NCBI RefSeq assembly: GCF_001642475.1
Contig: NW_019174056.1
Location: 20,528-84,527, forward strand
Source: Fonsecaea monophora
Taxonomy: Eukaryota; Ascomycota; Eurotiomycetes; Chaetothyriales; Herpotrichiellaceae
Length of the DNA stretch: 64,000 nt
Direction of reading: 5' to 3'
Part shown: one piece after another, positions 33,996 to 45,132 of the stretch
Layout: the number at the start of each line of letters is the position of its first letter
Position numbering within the stretch: position 1 is the stretch's first letter
Program-made: the position numbers and the translations under genes
The notes under the pieces: model-generated
The model's input: the letters and a program-made list of their open reading frames with translations, nothing else
The model's database searches: none
What the model was told of the DNA's origin: nothing

Positions 33996-34832
33996 CTAGC
34001 AACACCAAGCGCCATCGATGGACAAATCCGTCCCGGAGATATACTTGCTATCTTCACTCAACAAGAACGCGACGAGTGCTGCCACCTCATCGGCCTGCCC
34101 CACCCTTCTGATCGCCGGGCCAGGCAAAGAAGTAAGTCCCAGCCTGTCCAACGCTGTCCTCAGAATCGGTGTATCTATTGGTCCTCTGTGCGTGCGTTTT
34201 AGAACTCGCTTGTGCTTGATATCAGGTGATTGAAATGCAGATACTTACGGACAAATGCAATTCACTCTGATCTCCCGGCCGCCCAGCTCCTTGGCCAGTG
34301 ACTTGGTGAGACCTAGGACGCCATGCTTTGACGCCGCATAGCCACCGTCTGCGGGGTTTCCGAGTTTCGACATGGCGCTGCCAGCATTCACGATGCTTGA
34401 CCCGTTCTTCATCCTGCCATCGCGGAGCTGCGCCCGCAAGCAGTAGAACAGTCCTGTGAGGTTCACACCGATCATGCGACCCCAATCCTCATCGGTCACG
34501 TCAGTAATGCCATTGGGGAAGGATTTGTTGGTAGCAATGCCGGCCAGGTTGGCTGCCCCGTCAAGTGGGCCGACCGACTTAACCGCCGACTCGATCCAGC
34601 CCTCGACCTTTTTGGAATCCGCCACGTCGACCACCTCGGTCAAGATGATGCCCCGATGCGACGGCCATTTCTGCTGTAGAAAGTCCTTGACTTCGGCCAA
34701 TCCCTTGGTTTCGACGTCGCACAGGGACAACGACGCCCCGGATTCGTAAAGCTTGCATGCGACGGCGCGGCCGATTCCAGAGGCGGCCCCTGTGACTGCG
34801 AAGAACTTCCCTTGAAGGTTGAAGGTCGCCAT
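33996..34832 (-). CDS. Short-chain dehydrogenase/reductase (SDR)
   Basis: A 257-residue SDR in two exons (34832-34249 and 34185-33996; 63-base intron with GTAAGTA donor). The cofactor motif is FAVTGAASGIGRAVA. Then follow an aspartate in SLCDVE (NAD preference is likely), AANLAGI (NAG region), IVNAGSAMSKLG with the catalytic serine, YAASK (YxxxK), RVNCICPGPIDTP across the intron, and SGTDLSIDGAWCC at the end. The start MATFNLQGK at 34832 is preferred over an in-frame ATG at 34853. All catalytic residues are present. It sits just upstream of the cyclase gene in the same orientation. Confidence 0.9.
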
Positions 34833-35438
34833 GATACTGAGATGGCCCGCCACTCACAATCTGCGAAGCTCTCACACCTGCTTATCTGGATTGCGGATGC
34901 GGTATCTCCTTATCGTTCAAGTATCTGCAACCGAATCCTTCGAATCTCTTCGACAAAGCAGCAGGTATTAGTCCGGGCTTCAAAGATGGGGTGTTTGCGA
35001 GTAATTGCTCAATGAATCTGTGGTAGATCTCGGAATACCCTTATAGGTGGCTGTCCGGCATTTCTTTCATACGATATCAGACCACAACGAATCACGACGA
35101 ACCAAACATTCCGAATCATATGATGTTTTTCACAATTCCGCCGTATAACACCTGCATAACGTCTGGGCAGCCTGTCTTCCCGACTGGGCAATCGACATTG
35201 TGGCTGGTGTACTAATGTATCGCAGACATATCGTTCATGATTGCTTGGAAGAAGCTTTTGTATGAGCGGAAAGAGGTCGCACCAAGACCTCAAAGATTGG
35301 CCATCATGAGGCTGGGCTTGCTCGGGTGTAAATACCACAGATTCTTACTATCAGTCCATGTGATATAGCCTTGTGATGGACATCATGGTAACTTATCCAG
35401 TCAGGATCCAAGTTCCCAACCAACTAACCAACGGAAAC
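34833..35438. promoter_or_regulatory. SDR promoter region with CGGAAT elements
   Basis: Contains CGGAATA at 35031-35037, ATTCCGA at 35108-35114 and AATTCCG at 35134-35140, 200-310 bases upstream of the SDR start. No gene is seen. Confidence 0.45.
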
Positions 35439-36686
35439 TCATACGTCCTTGTACCATTCAGAGAGAAATGATTCCACGTCAGTGAGCTGCAAATTTGGCA
35501 ATCGCTCGTTCCAGATGGGCGATCCGTCCATGGCTCCGTGGACGGCAGACGACAACCACAAACACGCCATCGCCTCTGCAAAGTCACTGGAGCTTCCAGC
35601 CGTGGGGTGGGTGGTTGGTGGGAGCCATGAAGACTTCAGTTTGCCATTTTCAATATCAGCAATGTCAACCTCATGCACGTCGAATGGATGCCCTGATGCT
35701 GGCATTAGTTCCTGTCCCAAAACTATGGACGATGTGATCCCGCGACGATGTGCACCGAGAGTTACAAAGGTGAAGGTGGTAGGTGAAGCTTACCTCGCAC
35801 TCTCTCTGCCAGCTTAATCAAGTTCCGCAGCTTTATCCTGCTTCCCACAATATGACCGGCCACCGGCCACGCGACGGGATCGTCGAGCGCCAGTGCAGTG
35901 ACGCGAGCCGTGTCCTGGACTGTAGTGAGAGCGATCCAGGGATCCGCATCCCGCACTGCCAGGGCCTGGCATGCATTCAGGTCGATCCATACACAGGTCT
36001 GGTGGAAATATCTGCACGAGCTCCGTGGATACGTCAGGTAGTTCATGAACCAGCCGGGCTGGAAGAGGGTGTACTCGAGTTTCTGCACGGGAGTGTTGAT
36101 CTCCTCGAGATATTTGCGCATGTTCTCTTTATAGCGGAACACGGGGTTTCCATCAGGGGCCCTGAAGGGAAATGAGTCAGTCTGACACTCCTGTGGTATG
36201 AAAGGGAAGCCGTCTCTGGGATGGAACCTCACTCACCACGCCCACTCGCTGGGAGCGAACCGCCTGACCCCCGCTTTCACGCAAGCGTCGACGAGGGGTC
36301 TCTGCACGTTGCAAGTTTCATTGTCTAGGACGAACGACAACACAGTATGCACTCCATTGAGACTGGATGCCAAATGCTCTGGGTCGGCATAGTCGACTTG
36401 GACCACCTCCACACCCAAGTCTGCTATGTCGGGGCATGGCTATCGAGAAATACCCAGTCAGATCCTCTCTCCCTCCTATTCTCCCAGATACAGGTGAGGG
36501 GAGTCAGTCCTAGAGCACAGACATACCTTTCTCGAAAAGACTTTGACATGATGTTTGCCCGTCGCTCGTATGGCGTCGAGAACCTCGCGGCCCAGCCCTG
36601 ATCACGCTTTGTTACTCATTCATTTGCCCGACCTGATGCAGGCAGTGCGCACCTCCAGAGCCCCCAGCCAGGACGACAGAGACCAT
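35439..36686 (-). CDS. NmrA-like / isoflavone-reductase-like NAD(P)-binding protein
   Basis: A protein of about 330 residues in at least five exons. Exon 1 (MVSVVLAGGSGG) and exon 2 (LGREVLDAIRATGKHHVKVFSRK) together form the glycine-rich NAD(P)-binding loop of NmrA proteins. Later exons give the VDYADPEHLASSLNGVHTV segment, FAPSEWAW, then APDGNPVFRYKENMRKYLEE, and FQPGWFMNYLTYP. The final exon ends LSEWYKDV. Joins at GTG|GTGAGTGAGG (36232 area) and CGAG|GTAAGC (35790 area) keep frame. The family includes redox-sensing regulators that lack catalysis and atypical SDR reductases; the sequence does not distinguish them. CGGAATT elements at 36886 and 37067 lie upstream. Confidence 0.82.
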
Positions 36687-37590
36687 GGTCAGTCACGGCA
36701 ATGATTCAGCGTCAAAATCCAGTGGTGACGAATATCAACTCACCGAGCGTCAGGACCGTTCACTCAATCAATCATGCACTCCTTTGGCATGGGAGCGTTC
36801 TCTCTGGTCCATGACTTTTGCCACTTACCGATCTTCGGATGCATGAGTCGTCAAGAGGCCTCGCCGCAAGTCAAGACTCCATTATCGGAATTCAACTCTC
36901 TGCCATTCACTGACACGAATAGACTCATGCAGGAAGTTGGCGTGAGTAAAAGACCGAAGAAGCACACACGCCGACACAAAGCATCCGACCGCATTGGTAG
37001 TGCACGACCCTAACCCTCGTGGCCCGTGGCTTGTCGGCGCTGGGTGGCTGTCAGCTTTCTTTCCGACGGAATTAGATTGTTCTGGTGAAATGAAATGCTG
37101 CTGGCTACTTCTACTGGTTAGAAAGAGACCGACTCGTGCATCCGTATCGCTATAGCGATAGGTCAGTTTTTGTTCCACCTGCTATCTCGCCCATCGAATC
37201 AGGCAGAGCTGGGCAGACGTATCATCGTCATGTCTATTCGCGCTCGGTTCCCGGTCTGCTCCAGAATCCAGGATTGAATGTACACCATTGACAAGACCGT
37301 GACCAGCAGGGACGTTGACAACTATTTCTCGACTTGTTCTGTCGATCGGTGTAACGTAGATATTGCTGTAAGTAACTCGGACGGCGGAAGAATTGATCTA
37401 GACCTTGACGCTGCTTTCCCAAAACGCTTCACAACTGAAAATGCTCACAAGGTCTTGTACTGATTTCGAACTTTGTCCTGTGTCTAACCAAGCTGAAATC
37501 CTCCCTCTGATATCGTCATCTCCCGAGCCGTAAACCATGCCCTCGCGTGTCCCTCATATCTACCTCTCTTGAGAGTTTGAGTCACGTACG
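36687..37590. promoter_or_regulatory. NmrA-like gene upstream region
   Basis: 0.9 kb with CGGAATT at 36886-36892 and CGGAATTA at 37067-37074. The rest, including a 62-codon plus-strand frame near 37278, shows no gene features. Confidence 0.4.
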
Positions 37591-39258
37591 TCACAGCACT
37601 ATGGAGTGCCGCTCCCGTATCTTCTTGCCGTATTTGGTAAAGAAGACCGGGATCGGGATGCACGCGACGGCGATGAATCCCAGAAGCGAGTTTCCCCAGC
37701 CGTAGCCTAGATTCTGGTACAGGGGGAGGCCAGCGAGCGGGAGCAGTGCGCCGGCAAGGGACCGCGACGCCGTCAGTGTGGCGATGGCGGACGCGGCGTA
37801 CGTGTTGAAGCAGTCCACGACATATGTCTGGACGGGCATGAAGATGTTCATCATGCCTAGGCTGAAGGGGATGGTGCCGACGATGGGTACGATCCAGTGC
37901 GCGTGCCGGTCGACCGACCAGCCGTACCAGAAGAAGCTGACGGGCAAGACGAAGGAGAAGACGATGACCAGGCGCAGTCGGAACTCGGGCTCATACCTGC
38001 CGCTGTTCCGCGCGGTCAACTTCATCACCGTCCGGTCCGAGGTCGCGGAGAAGATGGCGATGCCGATAAAGAATCCTAGCCCGATGCCCAGGTACGCGAG
38101 GCCGGAGAGCTGCGGTGAGAAGCCGTACTCGGACTCGAACACGGGCGAGATGGTGGTGAAGAAGAGGTACAGCAGGCCGTAGATGACCGACATGTACATA
38201 CTCAGCAAAAACACGATGGGGGACTTGACAAAGATGATGAACGGCCTCTTCAACGCCAACATCAGCATCGCCAGAACCGCCGGGTCCTGGGCCACGTCCT
38301 GTTTCTGGTAGTAACTGCGCAGGTCCGAGCGGTTCAAGCGCTTCGCCAGCGTCTTGGTCTTGCGCGCGATGAGCACCGGGGCGAAGGTCTCTTGGTTCAA
38401 CACCTCGATGCCGATCGAGACCGCCGCCGACGCGATGGCCAGCACCCAGTAGATCCATCGCCAGCCCAGGTGTTGGCCGACGAAACCGCCTGCGATGGGG
38501 CCGACGACTGGTCCAACCAGCGGACCCAGACTCCATATCGCCATGGCCCTCCCGCGTTTGTGGATGGGGAACAAGTCAGCGATGATGCCGCCGCCCAGCG
38601 TCAGAGGGCCCGAGCCACCAATCCCTGCGAGCAGTCGGAAAACGATCAAGCTCGCCGTGTTGGGCGCCAGGGCACAGCCAATCTGCCAGACGAAGAAGAA
38701 GAGATTGCAGCTCCCCAGGACGACGCGACGTCCGTAGAGCTCCGACAAGGGGCCGAGGATAAGAGGACCGACCTGGCAGAACCAGACACACATACATTAG
38801 CGATTGTTGATTAAGCCCCTGGGACTGGGACGGACGGCTGGCGGGTGGGAGAAAGACAGCAAGGGTTCGCCAGGGTCGGTCCACGTACTTACCACGAAGC
38901 CCAGCAGAAAGACGCTGACCGACAGAGACACCACGACCAGGTTCTCCTCGTCAAATTCCTCCGCCATGAGCCCGGCCGCTGGCGCGAACATGGACGACGC
39001 GAGTGGCGTGACAAAGGAGATGGAGCTGACCAAGGCCAACAGGCCCCATTTGCGAGCATTGGAAAAGTTCAGCGGATTCTGAGGGTCGCTCTGGTTGTCC
39101 CATGCCACGACACCTAGGTCCAAGTCCGTGATGGGATGCAACGTAGGGGTGGTCGCGGGGGCGGCCGTGACCTGGACCTGGACCTTGACCGCGTCGGGGT
39201 CCTTGGTCTCATCCATCATTTCATCCTCCCTGGTAGCTGGAATGGAGTCAGAGGACAT
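37591..39258 (-). CDS. MFS transporter, DHA1 drug:H+ antiporter type
   Basis: A 515-residue, 12-TM protein in two exons (39258-38893 and 38772-37591; 120-base intron with GTAAGTAC donor). The N-terminus has the DPQNPLNFSNARKW segment typical of fungal DHA1 pumps. Helix motifs are LGPLSELYGRR (motif A region), FRLLAGIGGSGPLTLGGG, WSLGPLVGPVVGPIAGGF (antiporter motif C) and a conserved loop IFFKSP-like (IIFVKSPIVFLLSMYMS). The last helices include TASRSLAGALLPLAG. Such pumps export hydrophobic toxic compounds. It may protect the cell from pathway substrates; this is inference. A CGGAATTA lies upstream at 39746. Confidence 0.9.
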
Positions 39259-39897
39259 CGCCTAGGGACAAGGGGGAAAATGGCTCTCAGCAAATCTGGA
39301 TCACGGGGCCTCTTGAGTAAGGACGGGTCGAGGAACGTACAGGATCAGTCGTCCGTCTGTGGGAAGGGGAAGGAGAGCAGGGTTCGATTCAAGTCCACTC
39401 AGTATGGTCACCTCTGCATGGAGGTAGCCTTTGTGTATCCTTCTGAGCTGAAGAATTGTATAGACCAAGTCTCTTATGTTAGTATTCTACACGAATACTT
39501 CCGGTGAGAGATACAGGGTGCGCTACTGAGAGCCGATGTACCGAAGCTTTTCCTGGGCTGGTTCAGCGAATGCTTGTCGTTAATGAAGAGGTTCCCAACA
39601 TAAAAACAAAAGGGAGAACCGAGCATCCAATCTCAATTAGGTAGAGACATGTGTTGTAGCGACGAGCGGCCCGGAACTCACGGTAGCGTTTGATTGGGAA
39701 AAATCCACTTACAACTATCTGGATGACTTTCGTCTCGATTGGTCTCGGAATTAGGCGCCGAAAGAGACGACAATGGACCCTGTTCTGGAGGGAAATACAG
39801 AGGTATACTCTGTCTGGTGACAGAATATTAGCATATATAGAACTCTTTCGTCCATGACTATGAGCTCGTCCAGCCAATAGCTCATCAGAGCATCGCC
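39259..39897. promoter_or_regulatory. DHA1 transporter upstream region
   Basis: Contains CGGAATTA at 39746-39753. A GGTTCGATTC near 39381 resembles a tRNA B box but no tRNA fold is present. No gene is seen. Confidence 0.4.
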
Positions 39898-40479
39898 TCA
39901 CGCCGCCACGCCGTTCATGATCAGATGCTCAAAGCTACAGCTCAACAGCTCCACCACATTGTCCCAAGGATCTTGCATATAAATCACCGTCTCGCCCGGG
40001 GCAGGCGAGCAGATTTCTCCCACGAGTTTGGCACCCATCTTCTCCGCCTCCCTCAACGTCGCCACGGGGTCCGGCACCGTGAATGCGACATGGAACCACC
40101 CGCCTTTGGCATAGTTTCCCGGCCCCCATTGCAAGGGTGCCGTCTTGCCGTCGTAAGGGGGATCGACGAATTCAAATATCTCGAATCCGACACTGTTGCC
40201 GGTGGTCATGATGGCCATTTTGACGGAATTTAATTCTTTCCCGTAGACTGCTGTCCTTGTTAGTTTCTGAGATGGAGCGTCCAGAGGAAGAGAGAGGCAA
40301 AGAGGGAGGGGAAGGAATGTACTCTTCCAGGTGATGCCCTGGGGATGCTCCTCCTTGTTGGCCAACCCCGAAGGCCGCAGGAACCGAAACCCAAATAGCT
40401 TGGAGTAGAACTCGATCGCGGCCTCGAGGTTGGGCACCGAGATGGCGACATGGTTGACGCAGTGGTTGAACATAGTCAT
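39898..40479 (-). CDS. VOC-fold protein (glyoxalase/dioxygenase superfamily), small
   Basis: A protein of 169 residues if the 72-base segment 40251-40322 is spliced out. That segment has a GTACAT donor, an ACTAAC branch-like site and an ACAG acceptor. Being a multiple of three without a stop, it could also be retained, giving 193 residues with an unusual LPLPLCLSLPL insert. Features are the first beta strand VNHVAISVPNLEAAIEFYSKLFGF, GFEIFEFVDPP, the second module GWFHVAFTVPDP and YMQDPWDNVVELL with the terminal glutamate ligand. The family binds a divalent metal and includes glyoxalases and extradiol dioxygenases. Divergent from the larger VOC gene. Confidence 0.82.
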   Translation of the reverse strand: MTMFNHCVNHVAISVPNLEAAIEFYSKLFGFRFLRPSGLANKEEHPQGITWKSTFLPLPLCLSLPLDAPSQKLTRTAVYGKELNSVKMAIMTTGNSVGFEIFEFVDPPYDGKTAPLQWGPGNYAKGGWFHVAFTVPDPVATLREAEKMGAKLVGEICSPAPGETVIYMQDPWDNVVELLSCSFEHLIMNGVAA

Positions 40480-41351
40480 CTTGGCGAGTAAGAGGCTTCA
40501 CAACTCAGTGAGGTGCATAATTACCATCCGTCTCTACAAGATCCTTCTCCGTCGGGCTTTATATCCAGTTGTCGTAAAGGAGCTCTTCGGTACAAGATCT
40601 TTGTGAAAGCTCTGACAAGCGTGGGAGCGTGCCGCGTCGATTGGTGCGAATTGGTGTCTAGTAATTCCGGAATGAGAGGTCGGCCATTCTAGCGTATCGA
40701 GGCAGAGAAATCCTCTTCTCACAGGTGTGATTGCCTGAGCATTCCATGTCTCAGAGGTTCCAATCATAGAAACTCGAGTCGGAGGTTGCCATGGCGAATC
40801 AAGAGAGAAGAGTCTGATGCGGTAGCAGAGCAAGCAGATTAAGCAGTGCGAGACCCTGCATAATCATAGCTAAACCCTTTCCAAGAGTCCCTTGTATAGA
40901 TGTCGGAATGTTGACTAGACAGGCGAATCATGGAACGTATCCCCCACAAAACCTGTCATCTGCCAGACGGCAGTGCTTCTTCCTGTCACTCACTTCTCAA
41001 ATGTAGTAATTGATTGGGCTTCATATCGTGCGTACTAGCAAATGAGGATCGAGTTACGCCTCACCTTTTACAAATTCCGATTGGTATCTGGATACCGAGA
41101 TGGATCAGGTAGCTCTACTCTCGTCATTCCGCCAACCATCGTCGCCATGCACGACCATTGGAGACACCAAGACGACCGAGGTTCAAACACTGTAGGCCTA
41201 CTCACTTTTATGCATTCCATCGCTGAAGTGGCACTGCAGCATAAATATCTCGAGACAAATCAGTTACAGTATGGCTTGAAGCGGACCTCGTATACTCAGT
41301 CTTGCAGTAGATCTCTCGTTCCCTCGGTCAAAGGTTTTCATCATCGTGAAA
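40480..41351. promoter_or_regulatory. Divergent promoter between two VOC genes
   Basis: Contains the palindrome ATTCCGGAAT at 40664-40673 (two overlapping CGGAAT sites), CGGAATG at 40904-40910, AATTCCG at 41073-41079 and ATTCCG near 41126. No gene is seen. Confidence 0.5.
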
Positions 41352-42456
41352 ATGGGTTCCGCAAGTGAACAGCCAAATCTCGTCGCGCTCTTTGGCGTGC
41401 AGCAGAACACTCCTAGATTGGAGGAGCAGATCAAACTTTACAACAAGATCGGCTATGTCATCGACGGTGAGATTACCATACAGGGTACGAAGTAGGACGC
41501 TGACTCTGGTGCCTTGGGCAGACGGTTTCCAGCTTGCCGATGGCGAACAACTCCCTGACGCGTGGTTCAGCGCCCGAGGAGTGAAAAGGGGCGACCTGGA
41601 CAAATTTGTGGCCATGAAACTTCCTGGGGATGCTTACATGCATGTCTTCTTCTATTCGTGGAAGAACCTGATCACCAAGAATCAATGGCCAGCTCCGTTC
41701 AACCTGATAGGGTCGCGGGGCATGACTTTTCTGTTCGATGATGTCGAAAAGGAACTGGCCCGAATTAAAAAAGATTTCCCAGAGACGAAAGTCCTGCAGG
41801 AACCGTACAAGGTCAGGCGCAAATGGGGAGTCACCACCCAGGCCTTGATCATCGACCCGGAGGACTTGTGGGTGGAGCTGATCTCGATCGACCAAAACCC
41901 ATTCGAGAAGCTGGCCAGGCCGCCCAACGGAAACGAAATCAGCCTTCTCCATTTCCAAGTCAACTGCCGCAACTTCGAAAAGTCCAACAACTTTTACAAA
42001 GCTTTCGGCATGACGCACGACACGGGAGTGAACGAAAGACACGTCGAGTCAGCTTTCCCCGACGGATTCGATGTTTTCAAGAAGCAGATGAAGGACGCCT
42101 TCAACTTTATCATCGAAGACAAAATCTTGGACGTCGGCTTCCTGCGCAATCCCCGCGACCCGAGTCTGATGCACCTCGAGCTCCTCGAGACCATCGACAA
42201 TGGCCGCTTGTTGAAAGATCCAGGACTTGACCCAACCTGGTCGCAAAAGGGTATTTGCAGATACTGTCACAAGACCCCCGACTACTTCAAGTCACTCGAC
42301 GACATGAAGAAGCTGGGATGCCCAATCTATGTCGAGTGTCAGAAAATGGGATTGAACTGGGGCGACACGGTCTGGTTCTATTTCGGAGATCGGGATGGGA
42401 ATCTGATTTGTCTGGAGGAATGGAAGCACTGCCGCTTCTTTGGCGGACGCTATTAG
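41352..42456 (+). CDS. VOC-fold dioxygenase-like protein, two modules
   Basis: A 349-residue protein in two exons (41352-41466 and 41522-42456; 55-base intron, GTGAGATT to GGGCAG). It consists of two VOC-type halves: residues about 10-180 with MHVFFYSWKNLI and ELISIDQNPF, and about 190-340 with LLHFQVNCRNFEKSNNFYKAFGM, a MHLELLETID segment and a final DRDGNLICLEEW. The pattern H...E in the second half fits a metal site. A role in ring cleavage or rearrangement is possible from the superfamily, but no substrate can be named. It diverges from the small VOC gene and precedes BVMO 3. Confidence 0.82.
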
Positions 42457-43120
42457 TGATGGAGGGAACCCTTCCTCTTACAAGTGTCTGTTTGGTAGAA
42501 GCTGCGTTGAACAGACTTGTAGTATCTGAGCAACTAGGCACGTGCAGGGAAAAGGGGGCTAAATATCACATGTACGCTAGGCTTCTTAGGCATTAGCCTC
42601 AAAATACACCCCCTCTACCAGTGAAACCAACACTCTCATTCTTCTTTTCAGACACACGTGCTACGTACATGATTGTCATCTCAGTATTCTGACCATCGTG
42701 GCTACTTTTACTTCACCTTGATAGTCTAGATCTCACGCCACCCAGATATTCAAAACATGAATCTAATGATTGTTGAGAGATCTCTGCCTGCACCAGAGAT
42801 CCGGGCACTTGTCCTGTATGGGGAACAAAAGCAGCCCCTTCACTCACAAGACAAGTCATCGTTTGCCTATTCTCTCCCTCTCTATTTTAGGGTACTTTCT
42901 CGGGCTATACGACAAATTGACGTAGACTTTCCGATGCAATCAACTTCCTAGACATGATTCCGAGATCGTTCACCCATTCCGTCTGGTTGCCTACGGAATA
43001 TTCAGCCTGATTGACTCAACTACAGCACTTATTAACGGCGACAAAAACATTCTAATACCTCGACATGGCTTTCGCCTGACCAACTTGTGAAGACTCTGTC
43101 ACACGGGCCTCGAGAACATC
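42457..43120. promoter_or_regulatory. BVMO 3 upstream region with three clustered CGGAAT sites
   Basis: ATTCCG at 42957-42962 and 42976-42981 and CGGAAT at 42994-42999 fall within 43 bases, about 120-165 bases before the BVMO 3 start. Bases about 42590-42800 have a diverged second copy at about 48335-48570. Confidence 0.55.
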
Positions 43121-45132
43121 ATGTCCATCCATTCTACCTCTGAAGTCGTCGCAAATGCTGACACGCTGGAAGATATCGAGTTATCCGGGCGCATTACTGT
43201 TCCGACCGAACCAAACAATGTCCAGCACGAGGTAAAGACGAATGGCGTTGCACATGTCAATGACATCGACTCCAACGGGGCCAGGCCTCGGGAAGAACTG
43301 GATGTGCTGGTCATAGGTGCCGGCTTCAGTGGCTGCTATGCCTTGCACAAGCTTCGAAAACTGGGATTGAAGGTGAAAATATGCGAAGCTGGCTCTGGCT
43401 ATGGCGGTTGTTGGTACTGGAACCGCTATCCCGGCGTGGCGGTTGACTCTGAGATTCCGTTGTATCAATTCTCACAGTACGAAACATACCAGGATTGGTA
43501 CTGGAAGGAGCGGTTTCCCGGGGGCGCAGAGATCCGAGACTACTTCAACCACCTGGCAGATGTGTGGGATCTCCGAAAGGACACAGTGTTCGACACCCTC
43601 GTGACCAAGGTGTGGCACGAGGGTGGGAGATGGACCTCGACCACGAACTCCAACATCACTTTTACCTCCAAGTTTGTCGTTGCCGCATCCGGCTCCTCGC
43701 ACAAGAGATACTTGCCCTCCTGGCCAGGAATCCAGCAATACGGCGGTAAAATCTACCATTCAGCCAGTTACCCGCACGAAGGCCTGGATGTGACGAACAA
43801 GGCCATCGCCGTCATAGGAAACGGTGCCAGTGGAGTTCAGATTCTTCAGACACTGGCCAAGGAGGACTGCCAACTTACGGCCTTCATCCGTCAACCGGCC
43901 ATCAACCTGCCGATGGGACAGAGCCGCCCGTCAGTCGCGGATCAGAAGGCTGGGCGGGGGTTTGTCCAGGCTCTCCTCGACCACTGCAAACTGACGGGCA
44001 CAGGGTTCCCCTATGCCTCACTCCCTGGCTCCTACCACGATGCGACAGAACAAGAACGGACGAAGGCGTGGGACGAGCTTCTCGATCGGGGAGGGTTTCA
44101 GTATTTGATGTGTAACTATCGCGAATGGGTACTGGACACCAAGGTCAACAAGGTCGTGTATGACTACTGGCGGAGAAAGACGGAGGGCCGAGTCAAAGAT
44201 GTTGCAAAACGCAACATTGTATGCCCAGTCGTGCAGCCCTATTACATGGGCACCAAGCGTAGCAACCTCGAGCGCGACTATTACGAATCGATCGATCGGC
44301 CAAATGTTGAGCTGGTCAACCTCAAGGAGACGCCCATCAAGGAGTTTACCACCACGGGTATCACCACTGTGGACGGCAAAACTCGCAATTTCGACGTCGT
44401 CCTTCTTGCCACAGGCTACGATAACGTCACGGGGAGCTTGATGGATCTCAACATCAGCGACAAGCACGGAGTGACGCTCAAGGAGAAATGGAAGGATGGC
44501 GTATACACTAGTCTGGGGATTTGTGTGCCTGACATGCCCAACTTCTTCATGATGTACAGCGTGAGTGTGGTTCTTTCTAATAGCCCCCTTCCCTCTCCTT
44601 TCCTTCTCCGCCCCGAGAAGGATGCCTGGCTAATCCACTCTATCTCGATGGACTCGCCACCCACCAGCCACAATCACCTTCTCAACTTTCGAACGGGCCC
44701 CCTTGCATCGAGATTCAAGGAGATTGGATCTGTGAAGCGATTAAGAAGATGAACGACTAAGGCATTGCTACTATTGAGGGGAACGCAGAAGCCGCCCGCA
44801 CGTGGAGGGAAGGGATTCAGGAAATGCACAAGCAGACACTCTTCCCGGTAAGGACATCAAACCCTCCAAATGTCCTCTTTCGAGGCACATCCTCCCCCCT
44901 CTTTGTTTTCCTTCGCTTCTTCATTGGTGCCCCATCAAAGTTGATCCTTTTCGAAAACTAACACGACAAAATTTGTCAAAACAAACAGTTCACCGAATCT
45001 TGGTATACCGGCGCAAACATCCCCGGAAAACTCGTTGAGCAGCTCGTGTATCTGGGCGGAGTGAACAAGTACAAGGAGATCCTTGACGACGCCCTTGACG
45101 GCTGGAAAGGGTTCGACACATCCCAAGTGTGA
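43121..45132 (+). pseudogene. Baeyer-Villiger monooxygenase (BVMO 3) with in-frame nonsense codon
   Basis: A CHMO-like BVMO. Exon 1 (43121-44560) has VIGAGFSGCYALHKL (FAD), YGGCWYWNRYPGVAVDSE, a fingerprint region YGGKIYHSASYP where the usual final W is Y, and VIGNGASGVQ (NADPH). After an intron (GTGAGTG, acceptor 44667), exon 2 encodes NGPPCIEIQGDWICEAIKKMND and then meets TAA at 44758-44760. Directly after the TAA the same frame continues with GIATIEGNAEAARTW, a normal intron (44847-44988) and a last exon with FTESWYTGANIPGK, ending at TGA 45130-45132. So the full-length reading is interrupted by one stop. A product truncated at about 510 residues would lack roughly the last 75 residues that help close the active site. 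The alternatives are a loss-of-function allele, a sequence error or read-through. Confidence 0.85.

Noticed and set aside
37278..37463. 62-codon plus-strand open frame
   Set aside because: Short, no domain, and on the opposite strand to neighbouring genes without supporting signals.
39371..39400. tRNA-like B box GGTTCGATTC
   Set aside because: No matching A box or acceptor stem upstream.
44561..44752. BVMO 3 read straight through its first intron to a stop at 44752
   Set aside because: The segment has GTGAGTG and CCACCAG ends, and the spliced form restores the conserved NGPPCIE segment.
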